A DNA stretch of 64,000 nt, taken from Gymnorhina tibicen (lineage: Eukaryota > Chordata > Aves > Passeriformes > Artamidae). The notes beneath the pieces were generated by a model. It was not told where the DNA came from and searched no databases. It saw nothing but the letters and a program-made list of their open reading frames with translations. The stretch is from the NCBI GenBank assembly GCA_013399875.1, contig VXAZ01003272.1, positions 1,732,256-1,796,255 of the forward strand. Reading direction: 5' to 3'. Made by a program: the position numbers and the translations under genes. Positions 45,121 to 57,050 of this stretch are shown one piece after another (positions within the stretch are counted from its first letter, which is position 1; each line of letters begins with the position of its first letter).

Positions 45121-46989
45121 CCTTCTCTCCCCGCGGAGCAGCTTATCCAGCCACTTCCTGAAAAACACACCTCAGGGCTAACACACCCCGGGCTGGAAAG
45201 CAGGCACCGGGGAAGAATCACTGTGATGCTAATTAAGAAAAAGGAGATATCGATATCCAGGAGAAGCTGAGAGCTTCAGCCTTTAAGTTATTGAACTTGA
45301 GGACGCTCTCAGTGCTCGTCCATCACCCCGGGCAGTCCCACTCAAGGTGTGCAGTGCTGGCAAAATACAAATAAATCCTGCCCTGGCACCAGGCTCTGCA
45401 TCCGCCACCCTGGGAAAGGATGTGCCTGACAATTCCTCGTTAGCCACGACCGAGAATCACTCCAAACATCCCAATCTTTTGTCAGGCTGGGTAACACAAA
45501 GCCAAGGAAAGGCCAGGAGCTGCTGCTGGCCGCCTGCGCTGCCGCCACCGCACCGCATCCTCCAGAGGATGCCCTTTACCCCTGACACTAATGAGAAGCA
45601 GCATCTCCTCCCTGATGTGTCACGGCAGTGACAGTGACAGCTCCCAGCGCCAGGCAGGAGCCACATGATGTCTGGTTCCTGCGGGGAGATGGACTCTGGC
45701 TACAAACGTCCACCAAATCACTCGAACGCCGTCGCCCGTGGCGGTGTCACCGACGGTGACATTTCAGCGGGTGCAATAAAGCCCTGCTCCTGCCACGGGG
45801 CAGCTTTCCCACTCCTCCCAGCTCCTCCCTGCATTCCAAGGACTGCAATTCCCAGCCTTTCAGAAAAGGAGGAGCGAGGCCCGGCGCAGGAACCTCCTGG
45901 ACGTGATTGCACACGAAGGTGGAGCGGCTCCGAGCTCAGAGTTCCTGCCCCGCAGAGGGACAAACGCCAGCGCCTCCCCAGCCCTCCCTGCACCCCAAGC
46001 GCGTTCATTTGAAGCACCCTGGGACAAGTGGCTCTGTTTGGTAAATGGTTTTCGTGTTTCCCAATAGCTGAGCCCACCACAGAGCCGGGCCAAGGCCCTG
46101 AGCAGGGAGTTGCAGCTTTGCCGCTTTACCTTTCCCAGCAACCCGCGCCTTTCACGGACCACGAGCCAGACCCAGCCTGGGGCTGAGCTCTGGCGCAGGA
46201 GCCGCTCTCCTGTCTGGCTCCCAGCGCAGGGAAGGCACTGCAGCAGCACAAGAATGATTATTATTGCTCTCACAGCACCAGGCGAGAGGGGGACGGACGT
46301 GCCGAGCTCAGCCGCAGATCGATCCATCCCAGCAGCACCAGGATCCCCAGAGAGCCCTGCTCGGGCTGAGCTGACAGCATCTCTGCCCGAACAAAGGTGC
46401 CCCTGGGACCGAATCCTACCTCCCTGTGCCCTCCTGGGGCTGCCTGCACTTTGCCACACAGGCGACCTTGTTGACGATGTGCTGATAGGAGTGGAAAAAT
46501 ATATTCCTTTTCGCCATTGGAGCACACGCTTGAAAAAAACAGTCAAGGGGGGGGAAATCTGCAAGAGCAGCATTTAGAAAATTCACAGCAGTATGAAGGG
46601 CTGCTGGAAGGTTCTAAACTGCTCCAGGGATGGGGCCTCGTTCCTGCAAAGACACCGGAGGGGTAAAAGGGGCAAAGGGACCACGAACTGGTGCGAGAGT
46701 GCGAACCAGGCAACGCCAAAGGTGTTCAAAGATGAGAAACACAGGCACAGGGGGTTGGCAGGAATCTCCCAGAGTAGGACCCATGCCAGGAGAGCTGGCT
46801 GGAGGAAGAAGGGCTCATCAGCTTGGACAGGGAAGGACAGCCAAGCTCATGCACAGCCCAGAGGGACACAGGGCCGTGTCTCACAGCTCCGTTTCCGTGT
46901 CCAGCTGCCACCTCCCACCATTCGGAGAAACCTTTCCCTGCTCAGCCCAGCCTCTCAGTGGAGGCAGACACAGATGAAGGAGCAGAGGA

Positions 46990-47100
46990 AACAAGGGGTG
47001 TGATTTGCTCTGGGATGGCCCTGCTGGAGCAGGGAGGCTGTACCAGATGCCCCACTGTGGTCCCCCCAGCCTGACCACTCCGGCCGTGGGCTCTGGACAG
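46990..47100 (+). repeat. CR1 LINE 3' fragment (diverged)
   Basis: CTGCTGGAGCAGGGAGGCTG, TACCAGATGCCCCACTGTGG, TCCCCCCAGCCTGACCACTC resembles the CR1 3' end (GGTTGGACTAGATGACC..GGTCCCTTCCAACCTGA), but with many changes. Confidence 0.5.
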
Positions 47101-47390
47101 CAGCGCCTCCGCTGCTGGAGCTGCCCATCCTCTGTTCCCAGCCTCCCAGTCTCCAGGTGCACCAGGAGAAAGGACTTTCTCCCTGGGAGAAAAGCCTCTC
47201 TGACACAACTGACCAGGGAAATCAAATCTCTCTCAAAACCTTTCTTTCCCTGTCTGGTGTCTCGCCGCCTCCAACGAGCCTCAGCACGGATCCTTTCATC
47301 TCTCAGGCTGCACTTGTGCTAACAAATTCTCTTTGAAACCCAAGTGCTGAACACTGCTGACATCCAGGCAGGGTTGAACGCGCTTCAACC

Positions 47391-49222
47391 ATCTACAGAT
47401 AAAGAGTCATCACCGACTCTTCAAAGAAACATCAACTGCGGGCAAGTTTGCAAGAGACTTTTGAAAAGCAACTCTCTGAGCTACGGAGCTCGCAGAGTTT
47501 TTTTTCTCAGAGCATCCATTAAGTCACTCAAGCGATGCTCATTCCACTTTGAGCACACCCACATGCACGAGGAGGAAAGAAAAAGAGAAAAAAAAAGCTG
47601 GTTTTCCAGATTTCGTAAACGATTTGAGAGTGACCAGGTAATGCAACAGCAATGCAGACGAGGCCAGTGCAAGTCCAGCAGCTGGAGATGGAAACCTGAA
47701 ATAAGAATTGTTTGGGTTGGAAGGGACCTTAAAGACCATCCAGTTCCCTCCCCTGCCATGGGCAGGGACACCTCCCACTATCCCAGGTTGCTCCAAGCCC
47801 TGTCCAGCCTGGCCTGGGACAGCCAGGTGCTGCCCATTTACATTCAGTCCTGGTAAAATGGCTTTACAGAACTAATTGATATAAAAATGTTCAGGGAATC
47901 TTAAGGGGAGGGGAAAAAAAGGGAAAGAGTCACGTAGGGCTTTATTTGGCAAACCATCCCATTAACTTCAGACACATTTAGTTCAGAGAGATTAAAGCCA
48001 GAAGAAGCCATTAGGTAATTTTTAATCTAACCTGCCATTCATCCCAGGTACTCGTGTCCTGCTGACTGAGCTCGTGCTTAAACACAGAGCTGCACCAAGA
48101 AACCAACTGGAAAAGCACCGAACTCACCCCAATTACTTTTGCTGGCTAAAGGAAATGAAGGCGAAAAATTCCAACAAACAGCATCACAGCTGTGAGAGAA
48201 AACTGGGGGCTTACAAACCCTTTCATCCCACTGATTGGCAAGTCTGAAGCTGCTTTTAATTAAGATTTAATAACAGTACCACAGCAGAATAGCGATGTAC
48301 AGTGAATGAAGCACTAGAGTGAGGTTTATTTATTTATTTCCACAGTGCTCTGTGACCGTGAGCGAGATTCAGAGCTGTGTCCCCACTCACTGTCAGATGG
48401 AGAGAATCACACTGCCCACCCTTGGCCCGCATGATCCAAGGGTAAATATTGCTGCACTTTTCTTCCCAGGCACTGGAGCCAGGCTCCTGCTAAGCTGGAT
48501 CTGGCTGAGCCATCGCCACACCTTCCCAGAGTTGGGAGCTGTCTGCTCCGGAGCCACGCTGCTCTTTTCCGAGCCCTCTCTGCTCCCTGCACTTTCCCAG
48601 CAGCTAAACATCCCAGGATCTGTTTTTCCTAGCTCACTTAATTTTCAATTTCCAGTGTCACACATGAGCCGAACCGCCCCGGAGGTCGCTGCTGCCCGCA
48701 GGCGCTCACACAGTCCCTCCTCACGTCAAGGCACTCGCAGTTTTTCACTTCTCGCTCCAGGCTGGCGTGGGGGATGAGGAGACGCTGCTGTCACCGTGAC
48801 AGCTCATTAGAGCAATATCTCTGCCTTACTCTGAGCTGTGCCTGTCCTAAACCCGGCCCCACAGAGCCTGCCTTCGAGCTCAGCCCGGCCCAGGGCACCG
48901 AGACGCTTCCCTTCCCTCCCCGAGCGGCCCCAGCGCTGTGGTTAAGGCCGAAGCTGCTGTCTGGCTGCCCACGGAGCTGCAGCAGCCCTCGGCAGCCCTC
49001 AGAGGCCGAGCGGAGCCGGGGACCCAGCATCACTGCCGGGGTCACTGCCGGGACCGGGATCGCTGCCCGTTCCGCCGGCGGGTTCCCGAGGCGACCCGCA
49101 GACACCCAGCTCGGAGGGCAGAGCTCACAGCCCGAGCTTCTGCCTGACATCCCCAGATCCTGGCACCTGCCTCCTGCGTCGTCTCCACCTGGAAAAATTA
49201 TTGTTTGAATTAAACCAAACCC
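47391..49222 (+). repeat. 1,832-bp tandem duplication, copy 1
   Basis: Starts ATCTACAGATAAAGAGTCAT and ends GAATTAAACCAAACCC just before a single N at 49223. It matches 49224-51055 at a constant offset of 1,833 with about five substitutions: C/T in GACAGC(C/T)AGGTGC, G/A in GTGAAT(G/A)AAGCAC, C/T in CTGG(C/T)GTGGGG, G/C in ACCGA(G/C)ACGC, and T/C in CCACC(T/C)GGAAA. The repeat contains its own CR1 tail. It reads as two haplotypes left side by side. Confidence 0.97.
47702..47835 (-). repeat. CR1 LINE 3' fragment (in copy 1)
   Basis: TTTGGGTTGGAAGGGACCTT, AAAGACCATCCAGTTCCCTC, CCCTGCCATGGGCAGGGACA: the complement of the avian CR1 3' tail. Confidence 0.95.
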
Positions 49223-49223
49223 N

Positions 49224-51055
49224 ATCTACAGATAAAGAGTCATCACCGACTCTTCAAAGAAACATCAACTGCGGGCAAGTTTGCAAGAGACTTTTGAAAA
49301 GCAACTCTCTGAGCTACGGAGCTCGCAGAGTTTTTTTTCTCAGAGCATCCATTAAGTCACTCAAGCGATGCTCATTCCACTTTGAGCACACCCACATGCA
49401 CGAGGAGGAAAGAAAAAGAGAAAAAAAAAGCTGGTTTTCCAGATTTCGTAAACGATTTGAGAGTGACCAGGTAATGCAACAGCAATGCAGACGAGGCCAG
49501 TGCAAGTCCAGCAGCTGGAGATGGAAACCTGAAATAAGAATTGTTTGGGTTGGAAGGGACCTTAAAGACCATCCAGTTCCCTCCCCTGCCATGGGCAGGG
49601 ACACCTCCCACTATCCCAGGTTGCTCCAAGCCCTGTCCAGCCTGGCCTGGGACAGCTAGGTGCTGCCCATTTACATTCAGTCCTGGTAAAATGGCTTTAC
49701 AGAACTAATTGATATAAAAATGTTCAGGGAATCTTAAGGGGAGGGGAAAAAAAGGGAAAGAGTCACGTAGGGCTTTATTTGGCAAACCATCCCATTAACT
49801 TCAGACACATTTAGTTCAGAGAGATTAAAGCCAGAAGAAGCCATTAGGTAATTTTTAATCTAACCTGCCATTCATCCCAGGTACTCGTGTCCTGCTGACT
49901 GAGCTCGTGCTTAAACACAGAGCTGCACCAAGAAACCAACTGGAAAAGCACCGAACTCACCCCAATTACTTTTGCTGGCTAAAGGAAATGAAGGCGAAAA
50001 ATTCCAACAAACAGCATCACAGCTGTGAGAGAAAACTGGGGGCTTACAAACCCTTTCATCCCACTGATTGGCAAGTCTGAAGCTGCTTTTAATTAAGATT
50101 TAATAACAGTACCACAGCAGAATAGCGATGTACAGTGAATAAAGCACTAGAGTGAGGTTTATTTATTTATTTCCACAGTGCTCTGTGACCGTGAGCGAGA
50201 TTCAGAGCTGTGTCCCCACTCACTGTCAGATGGAGAGAATCACACTGCCCACCCTTGGCCCGCATGATCCAAGGGTAAATATTGCTGCACTTTTCTTCCC
50301 AGGCACTGGAGCCAGGCTCCTGCTAAGCTGGATCTGGCTGAGCCATCGCCACACCTTCCCAGAGTTGGGAGCTGTCTGCTCCGGAGCCACGCTGCTCTTT
50401 TCCGAGCCCTCTCTGCTCCCTGCACTTTCCCAGCAGCTAAACATCCCAGGATCTGTTTTTCCTAGCTCACTTAATTTTCAATTTCCAGTGTCACACATGA
50501 GCCGAACCGCCCCGGAGGTCGCTGCTGCCCGCAGGCGCTCACACAGTCCCTCCTCACGTCAAGGCACTCGCAGTTTTTCACTTCTCGCTCCAGGCTGGTG
50601 TGGGGGATGAGGAGACGCTGCTGTCACCGTGACAGCTCATTAGAGCAATATCTCTGCCTTACTCTGAGCTGTGCCTGTCCTAAACCCGGCCCCACAGAGC
50701 CTGCCTTCGAGCTCAGCCCGGCCCAGGGCACCGACACGCTTCCCTTCCCTCCCCGAGCGGCCCCAGCGCTGTGGTTAAGGCCGAAGCTGCTGTCTGGCTG
50801 CCCACGGAGCTGCAGCAGCCCTCGGCAGCCCTCAGAGGCCGAGCGGAGCCGGGGACCCAGCATCACTGCCGGGGTCACTGCCGGGACCGGGATCGCTGCC
50901 CGTTCCGCCGGCGGGTTCCCGAGGCGACCCGCAGACACCCAGCTCGGAGGGCAGAGCTCACAGCCCGAGCTTCTGCCTGACATCCCCAGATCCTGGCACC
51001 TGCCTCCTGCGTCGTCTCCACCCGGAAAAATTATTGTTTGAATTAAACCAAACCC
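49224..51055 (+). repeat. 1,832-bp tandem duplication, copy 2
   Basis: Second copy of 47391-49222, beginning directly after the N at 49223 and running into unique sequence at 51056. Differences from copy 1 are single substitutions only; I saw no indels. Confidence 0.97.
49535..49668 (-). repeat. CR1 LINE 3' fragment (in copy 2)
   Basis: Same element as at 47702-47835, duplicated with its surroundings. The identical insertion point shows that one duplication event or an assembly error produced both. Confidence 0.95.
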
Positions 51056-51149
51056 CTGCCTAATCTCACAGCGGTGAAGGCCTGAGACGCCCTGAAAATT
51101 TCAGGTGCGATCAGTGGTGCACGGAAACCAGCAGGTACCCACCCTGAGC

Positions 51150-51990
51150 GAAGCAGATAACCGAGTACATCCCAGGGGAGCAGGACTTGGGAGCGCTCCT
51201 GGGGACACCCAGGACCCGTTCCCAGACCTGACACGGGCCCTGCCCGGTCCCAGCACCCCCGACAGAGCCCCAGCAGACGGCAACGCACCCAGAGCTTCGA
51301 GCTGGGGGTCCCAGGCACCGGCTGCATCCCGGGGCTGGAGCGGGGCTGGGCCGCTCCCCAGGCACCGGAACAGCGGGTCCCCAGTGCCACAGCTCGGGAC
51401 GGGCCTCTTCTCCTGCCAGCAGCCCTCGGCGTGGCCGTGGCCTTTCCGCAGGGCCGGCACGGCCGGGCCTTCTCCGCCGCGCCCAGCGGCGGCCCCACGG
51501 TCACCGCGGCTCCCGGCCTGTAATCCCGGGGAATCCTCTTCTGGAGAGGCCGATTAATGCACGCCAGGAGGGGCCCGGGCCTTCCCCAGCCGGCTCCCCG
51601 CGCTCCCCAGCTCCGAAATTCAGGCGGCAGGCGCTGAGTTTCGCTCCGGCCCAGGGAAAGCCGCGGAGAAGCGGACGAGGCTCCCGGGTACCCCGGCCCG
51701 GCCGGCGGGAGCAGCGGGTGCCGGGCCCAGCCCCGCCGCGGGCCCGCGCAGGTGCCGCGATGGAACATCTGCGGCCACGCCAGCCCCGCTCGGGCCACGC
51801 CGGCCTAATCCCGGCTAAGCCGGGCAGAGCCGCGGCACGGGCCCGGCGGGGACACAAATCCGGCACGAGCGCACCTGCGGCGGCACAAGCGCACCCCGGC
51901 AGCCGGCACAGCCCCGCCGGCACTGCCCACGCCGGACGCCGGCCGGGAGAGAGGGGTAAAACTCACCTCCGGCACAGCTCCGCTGCTTCC
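51150..51990. promoter_or_regulatory. CpG-rich block in DHRS11 intron 1
   Basis: Dense CpG over about 800 bp. Near its right end the minus strand shows a strong donor-like CCGGAG|GTGAGT (51961-51966). No DHRS11-like N-terminal coding sequence was found, so any use as an alternative first exon would be non-coding. No gene is called. Confidence 0.4.
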
Positions 51991-52144
51991 CGCGGAGCTT
52001 GAACTATTAACAAGCCCCAGGGAAAAGCAGCATCGTGTTTTCTCCGCAGCGCTGTGGCGGCTCCTTTCACACCTCCCTGCTCTGGGCGCTCTCCTTAAAC
52101 CCAAAACCAGCCAGGAAGTCCCCTCTGTGTCCAACACTGCTCCT

Positions 52145-52210
52145 GCACAGCTTTCCCAGGTTTTACACGGGGAAACTGAAGCACGGGACAGCCACCTGCC
52201 CTTCCTCGCA
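52145..52210 (-). repeat. MIR/CORE-SINE fragment
   Basis: The plus strand reads TTTTACACGGGGAAACTGAA, GCACGGGACAGCCACCTGCC, the complement of the MIR core segment. It is short and diverged, and lies in DHRS11 intron 1. Confidence 0.5.
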
Positions 52211-52219
52211 GCACACACA

Positions 52220-54760
52220 CCCCATCCCAGCTCCGGAATCCCAGCAAAGGCTCAGTTATTATTTATTTGTAGGGCTCTGAACGTGGCATGCCCTGGTATT
52301 GCTGCTCTATTGCAAAGCCCAAGGGAACAGAAGAGCAGCAGAAAAGGGGTGGGGGGGCTGCCACAAAGAGACATTCTTAAAGCACATTTTGGGAGAGAAA
52401 GAGGAGGAACCCAACCTGGTTTAAGCCCCCTGAGCTTCAAGGCTGAGGAAAAATCGTGGGGACGGCGAAGCATTTGTTCCCCCCACTCTGGACAGCACTT
52501 ACGGGATCTCTGCTGTTTATCGGGAGAGGATCTGGTCAGGGACAAGTGGCAATAAAAGCACTTCAGAGGCCTTGAGCGCCCACCAGCCCCGAGGCAAAGC
52601 CTTGGCCAAACACAAAACAAGCCCTTGCAGAGGCCAAGGAGACTCTGAAGGTCGTTCGCTCCACGGGGACCATGCCTTGGCACTACCCTGCCTGAAGATC
52701 GGGGAAAGCTGCGGTTTTGGGAGCACCCCAGGGAACCCATCCCAGGGGCTGGGCAGAGGGCCAGACCCGCCAGGGACATCACAGCTGCACCCCACGGGCA
52801 GACACCCCCAGGGGAGGCCAAAATGGAACCAGGTGACCTCTAAACCATCAGTGATCTGCCTGCGAGTAATTAAATACCACACTCAAAACAATTAGCTGTT
52901 AATTACCCTTCGTGGAGCACCCACGGGGTCCAGAGCCTCCCTCGCACCTTAGGGCCGGGCAGGGACCATGGAAGTGACCAGAGAGCCCAAAAAATGGATG
53001 CTCAGATCCCACGAGGAAGACTCGGCTCCTTCCTCCTCCTCCCACACAGCCACGGTGCTGCCCACGGAGGAGAGCTCCGACCTCCTCCGAGACTGGGCTG
53101 CTCCAGCCTGCAATCAATTGCTCAGCTTATCAAAGGCTGTTTCCTGAGCGAGATCTAACCTTGGCAAAGCAGGCCCTGGTTATAAATGTTACCTTTGATC
53201 AATACCTGTCACAAATGCATCGGAATTAATTGGTTAAACCTTGTATCTTAAGCCACGTTTATTGCTTCCTGCACGGCTCTGCTCTCAGCACGCCAACAAA
53301 GACAGAAAAAAAATGGATTTCTTTTGGAACACGACATCCGTGGTGTCCCTGGTCACACTAGAGCAAGGCATCCAAGGAATGAACGAGCTGCTGGAAGATT
53401 TCCAGTGACCTGGAGCAGGTGGGAGTGTCCCACCTGGAGCATCTCCCATCAGAGACAGCCCCAGCCACGCTGCGGATCCAGGGCTCTGGCACCATGGATG
53501 GAGGGAGAGCCCCTGCCAGCACTTCTGCCAATCTCTATAAATATAAAATAAATCAGTTTTAATTATAAAAAAAGCATCACTGCAAACCCCTTGGAAACAG
53601 CTCCCTGTCTCCTGCCTTCCCGTGCTCCAAGAGAAAAGCTGCGGAGTCCCTCAGTGCCTCCGAGCCAGACAAACCCTCCCAGTTCTTCCCCCACCCTGGG
53701 GAAGAACCCTGCAAAACAAACCTCACGGATCTCACTGAATGAAAGACCAGAGAGGGGTTTGCCAGCCGGGATGGGGGGAACATTCTGTCCCATGCATGTG
53801 CAAATTCTCCCCTTTTTCGTGCTGCTGCAAGAAGTCGGACGCTAAATACAAATTCCTGGGAAACATGAGGAGCAGGGAAGCTGAAGAGCACCAGAGTGGC
53901 TGTAAATCTCAGTGAGTCTCTGCACCCTGGAGACCCCAGCACCAGCAAGGGGTCACCCTGTGAGGGTGATCATCTCCCGAGGAACTTTTTTCCCCCCGAA
54001 AGCTTGGTCTTCCAAGCTGCTGAAAACGCTTGGCTGCTTCATTAAAGCTCCTGACTTGGAACGCGTGGCGGTGTCTGGAGAACAGCAAACACTCACTGAG
54101 CACACGCCAGAAAGTCCTTGACAGCTGTTAGTACCTCCAGGCTCTGCATTTAAAACAAGCCTTCAACCTGAATTACCTCCTGGCATGCAAAAGGAAAATA
54201 AAGCCAGTTTAATTATATTTTATTCCTCGATGTCTGACTGTTGAAGTCACTGTTTGCTGACCCACACGAAGAGTCCCCGGTCACAGAAGCAGCACGAGTG
54301 GGGAGCACGGGGCTGCTTGGGAGCAGAGAGGGAACCGTGGCCACTGGAGCCACTGGAAGAGAAAAAAAAGATCCTTCTGCAGTTTTTTTTCTGTGAGCCA
54401 TTAACATTTTTATTTCAAAAGTCAAATAAAGACCACTGGAGTTGTGACATGGGTTTAATGCCAAACACGCAACTTTGCAAATCCTTCATTATCTTGCCTC
54501 AAGCCCTTATCTGATTTTCCGAGAGATTAAGAAATCTTGACATAGCATTTATTGCCCGAGCTAAATCCCCACCAGACAACCTGCTCTCTCAGCCACCAGT
54601 TAGCTGGAGGTTACAAAACCACCTTACACACGGGTTCCAGCCATTCTACCTTAAACCTGGTGACTTTAATCAACTTTAACGAAATACGATGGTTTTGCGC
54701 TACACGGTGAGCTCTGCATTCCGGGTTTTACACCCTACTGTTTGCCCTCTTTCCATCTCA
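52220..54760. other. DHRS11 intron 1, middle part
   Basis: No recognisable gene or repeat. AT-rich patches at 53130-53280 and 54130-54240 lack a nameable feature. Confidence 0.5.
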
Positions 54761-54763
54761 AGC

Positions 54764-54882
54764 TGCCTTGGAGCAAGGCACCTGGGATGGTGGAAGGTGT
54801 CCCTGCCCATGGGGGTTGGAATGGGATGGTTTAGAAGGTCCTTTCCAACCCAAACCAGTCTGGGATTCCATGATTCTGGGAA
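54764..54882 (+). repeat. CR1 LINE 3' fragment
   Basis: GTGTCCCTGCCCATGGGGGT, TGGAATGGGATGGTTTAGAA, GGTCCTTTCCAACCCAAACC and GATTCCATGATTCTGG: the sense-strand avian CR1 3' end with its short terminal repeat. Confidence 0.9.
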
Positions 54883-56399
54883 CTGTGGCTGTGATGCTCT
54901 GGCATCACCAAGCCCTCAACTCCTTCACATTCCTCTTCTCTCCTCCCTCCATCTCCGTGTTCCAGCCCTGCTACCCCAAATCAGAGCATCCCTCACATCC
55001 CCACCAGTCAAAGCCCCAGAGGCAGCTCAAGAGTTCCAAGGAATATATTCCTATTTTATTTTATTTTTTTTAAGGAAAAGCCTCAAGGTGAACAAAGCTC
55101 CATCAACAGCTCTGCTCTGAAGCACGGCAGGATCAGGTACGAAGCTCCCACAGCATCCCTGGCTGCCAGGAGGTGACGGAGCAGTTCCCACAGTGACCCT
55201 GGATCCCCCCACGCTCCGCCACCTTCCCTTCCCCGAGCGGGCAGCGCTGCTGGGACTTTCTCCCTCGTTAAGGAAACATGCTCGACAATAAATAAACCCA
55301 GAATAGCAGCGGAGCAAAACACAGTCCAGACACCCACCAAAACAAGTGACAGCACTGCAGACACACTTGGGTCCCGGGGAAGAGGGAGGGAACGGGGACA
55401 AACATCAGCTGCTGTGGGAACACGTGTCCGAAACACCACGGGAGATTCGGGAGCTGCGAGCAGCCAGCACCGCTCAGCACATCTGCACCCCGAGCAAACC
55501 CGATCAATCATCAATGCAGGAGTGATTGCTCTTGGTGCACACTCGGATAGAAAGGCAGAGCCTTGCAGCGCTGCTCGTTGTTAAATCCACGCTGTATTTT
55601 GGCCAGGAAAGGTTCGGAAAGGAAGGAAACTCACGTGAACCCCAAAGGAAAACACAAGTGTCACTGATTTCTTTCCCAAACGAAAAGATTCCAAAACAAA
55701 ACCCAAGATAAGGGCACTGCTGGAAACAGCAATATTGGAAATAACTTTTCGGAGGGGGATGGGAAGCAACAACATCCTTTAGAGCATCCTCTGCCAGGCA
55801 CCCTGCGGCTCCAGCACATCGAACACCGGCAGCTGCACGTGGGAAAGCCTTGGGAGCGCTCAGCTTCCCCTGCAAACCGCAGCATCAAGGCGCTGGGAAG
55901 TCCAAAATTAGAAGCAAGCCCCAAAGGACAGTTCAAGTCACGCCGGTGTTCCCTCCTCTCGGCAAGCGGCGCCTCTGTGATACGCAACGAAGAAGGGGGA
56001 AAGTTTGGGTTTTCCCAAGCACTTCTTTACTTAACCCCACTTAGCAACGCCATCAATGCCAAGCCTTGGTTTCCATGAATTTTGGACCATTTATTCTCGG
56101 TGCAGTCAGCTGTGCAGAGCCCTTATCACCGTGGCTAAGGGAACACAACCCTGGGTATTGTACAGGTCTCCTTTAGCTCCGAACACCCGGGATGGCAATA
56201 TTTAAGATGACTAAAACTTATTTCCTCCCTCAAAGGAAACTTCCTAAATGGCAAATAAGCTTTAGCTCGTGCCACTGCGGGGCACAGCTGACCAACGCAA
56301 AAAAGATCCCGAGAAAACACTTCTTTCGAGCATCTTTATTCTCAAGCCAGCGCCATGAGGTTTTCGACGGGGCTGCAGAGATGCTCCTCGCAGGACTGA

Positions 56400-57050
56400 A
56401 GCCCTATTTTAACACGAACTCCTAGAAACGCCCTGCCTCCCGGACAGCCGCATCCCCGAGGGGCTGAAGGGGCCCCGGAGCGCCCGCAGCCCGATCCCGA
56501 TCCCGCTCCCGGGGCCGGCCGGGCAGATGCTATTTTTAACCTCGACAAGAAGCGGCTCAGAAAAAAAATCCCCCAAAACTGAATGCGCTCCTCGCTCGGA
56601 CACCTTCCACCCGCCCCGGTGGGCCAGGAGGGGCCGGGGCCGGGCCGGCTGCGGCATCCCCCGCGCGGTGTCACCGCCCGGCCGCGCCGCGCTCAGCCCG
56701 GGAGCGGCCCCGCTCCGCCGCGGCCTCGCGNNNNNNNNNNNNNNNNNNNNNNNNNNNNNNNNNNNNNNNNNNNNNNNNNNNNNNNNNNNNNNCCCGCCCC
56801 GGGGACGCGCCCCGGGCACGCCCCTGGCCCCGCGGGACACGCCCAGGTGGGACACGCCCGGCGGGGACGCGCCCCTCCGTGCGCTGAGCGTGCCGGGGCT
56901 CAGCCCGAGCGCGGCGGGCGGGAGCGGGGCTGGGGTTTCCCCTCCCCGGGGAACGGAGCGCAAAGGGCAGCGCGTGATGCGCCACAGCCTGGAGAGCGCT
57001 GGGATGGAGGCGTGGAGCAGCGGGCCCCACCAACCAATACGGATGTGAGA
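56400..57050 (-). promoter_or_regulatory. DHRS11: CpG island, likely DHRS11 promoter/first exon
   Basis: Very CpG-rich and interrupted by the N gap at 56731-56792. Right of the gap, on the transcription-upstream side, lie repeated GGGCGTGTCCC / GGGGCGTGCCC boxes on the minus strand (56793-56875), typical of Sp/KLF-bound promoters. The position, between the GGNBP2 3' end and DHRS11 exon 2, fits the DHRS11 start. The coding part of exon 1 is not visible on either gap edge. Confidence 0.6.
56731..56792. other. Assembly gap, 62 N
   Basis: Gap at the centre of the CpG island. It is the most likely location of DHRS11 exon 1, which must be about 150 nt or longer, so the real gap is larger than the 62 Ns shown. 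Confidence 0.9.

Larger units (their letters stand above)
44996..56730 (-). other. DHRS11: DHRS11 intron 1 (inferred extent)
   Basis: If exon 1 lies in the gap at 56731-56792, this 11.7-kb stretch is intron 1. It holds a 22-bp tandem repeat, CR1 fragments, the 1.83-kb tandem duplication (apparently an assembly artefact), a second CpG-rich block at about 51150-51990 and a MIR fragment. No other exon is supported. Confidence 0.6.

Noticed and set aside
48319..50610. Pair of identical 152-aa plus-strand frames (48319-48777 and 50152-50610)
   Set aside because: They are copies of each other within the duplicated intronic block, antisense to DHRS11, and have no family resemblance.
51043..51798. 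251-aa minus-strand frame in a CpG block
   Set aside because: Open only because GC-rich DNA has few stops; Pro/Arg/Gly-rich with no SDR N-terminal glycine motif, so not DHRS11 exon 1.
51955..51970. Donor-like site as the DHRS11 exon 1 boundary
   Set aside because: The upstream sequence does not encode the expected cofactor-binding segment; kept only as a possible non-coding alternative exon.
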